Shown here piece after piece: positions 61,973 through 64,000 of a stretch of 64,000 nucleotides of DNA (its first letter is position 1; every line of letters starts with the position of its first letter). The stretch lies in the NCBI RefSeq assembly GCF_007995245.1, contig NZ_VCBA01000004.1:124001-188000 (forward strand), given 5' to 3'. The position numbers and the translations under genes were made by a program. The notes below the pieces were generated by a model, which saw nothing but the letters and a program-made list of their open reading frames with translations, did not search any database and was not told where the DNA came from. The stretch comes from Tateyamaria sp. syn59. Its GTDB lineage: Bacteria > Pseudomonadota > Alphaproteobacteria > Rhodobacterales > Rhodobacteraceae.

Positions 61973-63272
61973 GGGGCTGATGATCTCTGCGCCAGCGTCT
62001 GGAACGGGCAAGACAACTGTGATGCTCGGGCTGTTGCGGGCGCTGCGGGATGATGGGCTGGTGGTGCAGCCGTACAAGTCGGGGCCCGACTATATTGACC
62101 CGGCCTTTCACCTCGCTGCCGCAGGGCGGGCGTCGTTCAACCTAGACACCTGGGCGATGGACGGGACGCTCTTGGGTGGCGTTGCCGCGCAGATGGACGG
62201 CGCGGATATTTGCGTAGCCGAGGGGTCGATGGGTCTGTTCGACGGGGTTGCCACGCGCGGTCAGTCGGGGTTCGGATCGAGTGCGGAGACGGCGTTGACC
62301 ATGGGTTGGCCTGTGGTGCTGGTCATCGACGTGGGTGGACAGGCGCAATCGGCAGCAGCCACGGCACTGGGGTTCAAGAGCTACAATCCCGACCTACCCT
62401 TTGCCGGAGTTATCCTGAACCGGGTCGCGAGCCCGAGGCATGAGCGGCTGACGCGCTTAGGCATGGAGCGCGCGGGTGTGAAAGTGCTGGGCAGTCTGCC
62501 CCGGCGCGGTGATCTGAAGCTGCCCGAGCGCCATTTGGGGCTGATTCAGGCGGTGGAGCACCCTGACCTTGAGGCAGCGATTGCCGGGTATGCGGGGTTC
62601 CTGCGCGAGAATGTTGATTTGGACGCGATCAGAATGGCGGCGCAGGCTGGCCCTGCGCCTGACGCGCATCCGCTGCCCAAGCCACCTGCGCAGAAGATCG
62701 CGCTGGCCCGTGATGCCGCGTTTTCCTTTACTTATCCGCATCTTCTGGAGGGTTGGCGCTCGGCAGGCGCTGAAATCGCGCCTTTCTCGCCTCTGGCGGA
62801 TGAGGCACCGGCCGAAGACGCCGACCTCGTCTGGCTGCCCGGCGGCTATCCCGAATTGCATGGCGAGACGCTGGCGGCGGCTTCCACTTTCAAGGCCGGG
62901 CTCTGCAAACATGCCGAGACCCGGCCCGTGCATGGCGAATGCGGCGGCTACATGGTGCTGGGTGCGGGGCTGACGGACAAGGACGGCACGCGGCACGAGA
63001 TGACCGGGCTGTTTGGGCTTGAAACCAGCTTTGAAAAGCGGAAGTTCCATCTGGGCTATCGTCGGGCGGTGCTGGATGCGCCTATGCCGGGGTTTGACGC
63101 CGGTGCGGCGCTGCGCGGGCACGAATTTCACTACACGACCATTCTGGATGAGCCGGATGAACCCTTGGCCCAAGTGGCAGATGCCGACGGCAATCCGGTG
63201 CCCGAGACCGGATCGCGCAAGGGTCATGTGACCGGCACGTTCTTTCACCTCATCACCGGAGAGGCGGGATGA
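61965..63272 (+). CDS. cobB: Hydrogenobyrinic acid a,c-diamide synthase CobB
   Basis: CobB amidates carboxylates a and c with glutamine and ATP. The P-loop [21 protein letters not shown] starts near residue 7 and [13 protein letters not shown] follows; the C-terminal amidotransferase domain has the Cys in [12 protein letters not shown]. The ATG at 61965 is preferred to 61959 because GGAG lies 8 nt before it. The length is 435 residues. The gene overlaps cobM and shares ATGA with cobA. Confidence 0.95.
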   Translation: MIRGLMISAPASGTGKTTVMLGLLRALRDDGLVVQPYKSGPDYIDPAFHLAAAGRASFNLDTWAMDGTLLGGVAAQMDGADICVAEGSMGLFDGVATRGQSGFGSSAETALTMGWPVVLVIDVGGQAQSAAATALGFKSYNPDLPFAGVILNRVASPRHERLTRLGMERAGVKVLGSLPRRGDLKLPERHLGLIQAVEHPDLEAAIAGYAGFLRENVDLDAIRMAAQAGPAPDAHPLPKPPAQKIALARDAAFSFTYPHLLEGWRSAGAEIAPFSPLADEAPAEDADLVWLPGGYPELHGETLAAASTFKAGLCKHAETRPVHGECGGYMVLGAGLTDKDGTRHEMTGLFGLETSFEKRKFHLGYRRAVLDAPMPGFDAGAALRGHEFHYTTILDEPDEPLAQVADADGNPVPETGSRKGHVTGTFFHLITGEAG

Positions 63273-63988
63273 CGGGGTTTGTCAGTTTCGTGGGCTCAGG
63301 CCCCGGTGACCCGGAGTTGTTGACGCTGAAGGCCGTGGACCGGTTGAAGCGGGCCGATGCGGTGCTGTTTGACGACCTGAGTGCCGGGCCGATTTTGGCC
63401 CATGCACGTAGTGGGGCCGATCTGGTCGGCGTGGGCAAGCGGGCCGGTCGCCCGTCGCCCAAGCAGCATCATGTGAGCCAGTTGCTGGTGGAGTATGCGC
63501 AGGAGAACGCCCGCGTTGTGCGTCTGAAGTCGGGTGATGGCGGCACTTTTGGCCGACTGGAGGAAGAGACCGACGCGCTGAAGGCGGCGGGCATTGAATA
63601 CGAGATCATTCCCGGCGTGCCCTCGGCCTGTGCGGCGGCGGCGGCGGCGGGCATTCCCCTGACGCGGCGCCTTACTGCGCGGCGGGTGCAGTTCATCACG
63701 GGCCATGATGTGCGGGGGGCGTTGCCGGAAGATCTGAACATGGCAGCGCTGGCCGATCCGCAGGCGACGACGGTGGTGTTTATGGGGCAGCGGACCTTTC
63801 CCGCGTTGGCGGAGATGCTGATGGATGGCGGGTTGCCGGGGGACACCCCGGCGCTGCTCGCTGAAGGGGTGTCAACTGACGCGCAGGCATTGCACCGGAT
63901 GAGTGTAGCAGACTTGGCCGCACGGCTGCGAGAGGGGGTGAGCGATGCCCCTGCCCTGATCCTCTACGGGGCGCTGGCGGAGGGGTAA
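63269..63988 (+). CDS. cobA: Uroporphyrinogen-III C-methyltransferase
   Basis: SUMT methylates uroporphyrinogen III at C2 and C7 to precorrin-2, the entry to the corrin (and siroheme) branch. VSFVGSGPGDPELLTLKAVDRL is the SAM loop and GRPSPKQHHVSQLLVEYA and GIPLTRRLTARRVQFITGH are SUMT blocks. The usual LK(G/S)GDPxxFGR motif reads LKSGDGGTFGRLEEET, missing the Pro. The length is 239 residues. It overlaps cobB by 4 nt and ends 12 bp before the window edge. Confidence 0.94.
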   Translation: MTGFVSFVGSGPGDPELLTLKAVDRLKRADAVLFDDLSAGPILAHARSGADLVGVGKRAGRPSPKQHHVSQLLVEYAQENARVVRLKSGDGGTFGRLEEETDALKAAGIEYEIIPGVPSACAAAAAAGIPLTRRLTARRVQFITGHDVRGALPEDLNMAALADPQATTVVFMGQRTFPALAEMLMDGGLPGDTPALLAEGVSTDAQALHRMSVADLAARLREGVSDAPALILYGALAEG

Positions 63989-64000
63989 TTGCCTTGGAGC

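Noticed and set aside
1-64000. tRNA, rRNA, CRISPR arrays, insertion sequences or prophage
   Set aside because: No cloverleaf, conserved rRNA block, regularly spaced repeat-spacer array, transposase or phage structural gene was recognised. A tRNA or CRISPR scan would be decisive.

Overview
The window comes from a GC-rich alphaproteobacterium, very probably a member of the Rhodobacterales (Roseobacter group). The reasons are the gene content (phosphatidylcholine synthase Pcs, DUF1127, DUF484-xerC, a tol-pal-tilS-ftsH string, the oxygen-dependent CobG-type cobalamin pathway), dense operons with many 4-nt ATGA or GTGA overlaps, and short GC-rich intergenic hairpins. No rRNA, tRNA, CRISPR array, transposase, integrase or prophage gene was seen, so this looks like ordinary chromosome.

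Layout. 1-1.7 kb: 5' part of fhs and a MOSC-domain gene. 1.8-10.6 kb: a minus-strand cell-envelope block ybgC-tolQ-tolR-tolA-tolB-pal-cpoB-tilS-ftsH. 10.6-14.1 kb: a YbdK-type carboxylate-amine ligase, a lipoprotein lytic transglycosylase and an unknown gene. 14.1-16.4 kb: ruvC-ruvA-ruvB. 16.7-29.3 kb: housekeeping genes (DUF1127, prmA, an MFS transporter, ogt, pcs, DUF484-xerC, a transaldolase-like fsa, priA, DUF3253, ileS). 29.5-37.9 kb: a DUF2339 membrane protein, the operon ycjX-GNAT-ycjF-cNMP/FAD oxidoreductase, and truA. 37.9-42.3 kb: two unknown genes, an acyl-CoA dehydrogenase and a beta-keto acid cleavage enzyme. 42.8-46.8 kb: a four-gene cluster of circularly permuted ATP-grasp, alpha-E domain, transglutaminase and the proteasome-like Anbu protein. 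46.9-50.6 kb: a minus-strand group with cobO and cobQ. 50.7-64 kb: a cobalamin riboswitch followed by DUF1636-cobW-cobN-cobG-cobH-cobI-cobJ, cobK on the opposite strand, then cobL-cobE-cobM-cobB-cobA.

How the genes work together. Tol-Pal genes constrict the outer membrane at division; RuvABC processes Holliday junctions. The last 17 kb holds most of the corrin-ring pathway: SUMT (cobA), the C20, C17, C11 and C5/C15 methylations, ring contraction (cobG/cobJ), reduction (cobK), methyl migration (cobH), amidation (cobB, cobQ), cobalt insertion (cobN, cobW) and adenosylation (cobO). cobF, cobS/cobT and the nucleotide-loop genes are not in the window. The ATP-grasp/alpha-E/transglutaminase/Anbu set is a recognised but biochemically unresolved system, predicted in the literature to make and break a peptide or amide.

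The most unusual feature at the DNA level is a set of short palindromes scattered through intergenic and some coding DNA: a perfect 14-mer GTCCCCGCGGGGAC (five exact copies and one variant), CGTTTTCCG/CGGAAAACG hairpins with 3-nt loops, a GGCGGAGG/CCTCCGCC hairpin next to two stop codons, a composite 3'-end element (GC hairpin plus a GTATTTT...AGAAGAA tail), and a 26-bp perfect inverted repeat flanking 220 bp just upstream of the Anbu cluster.
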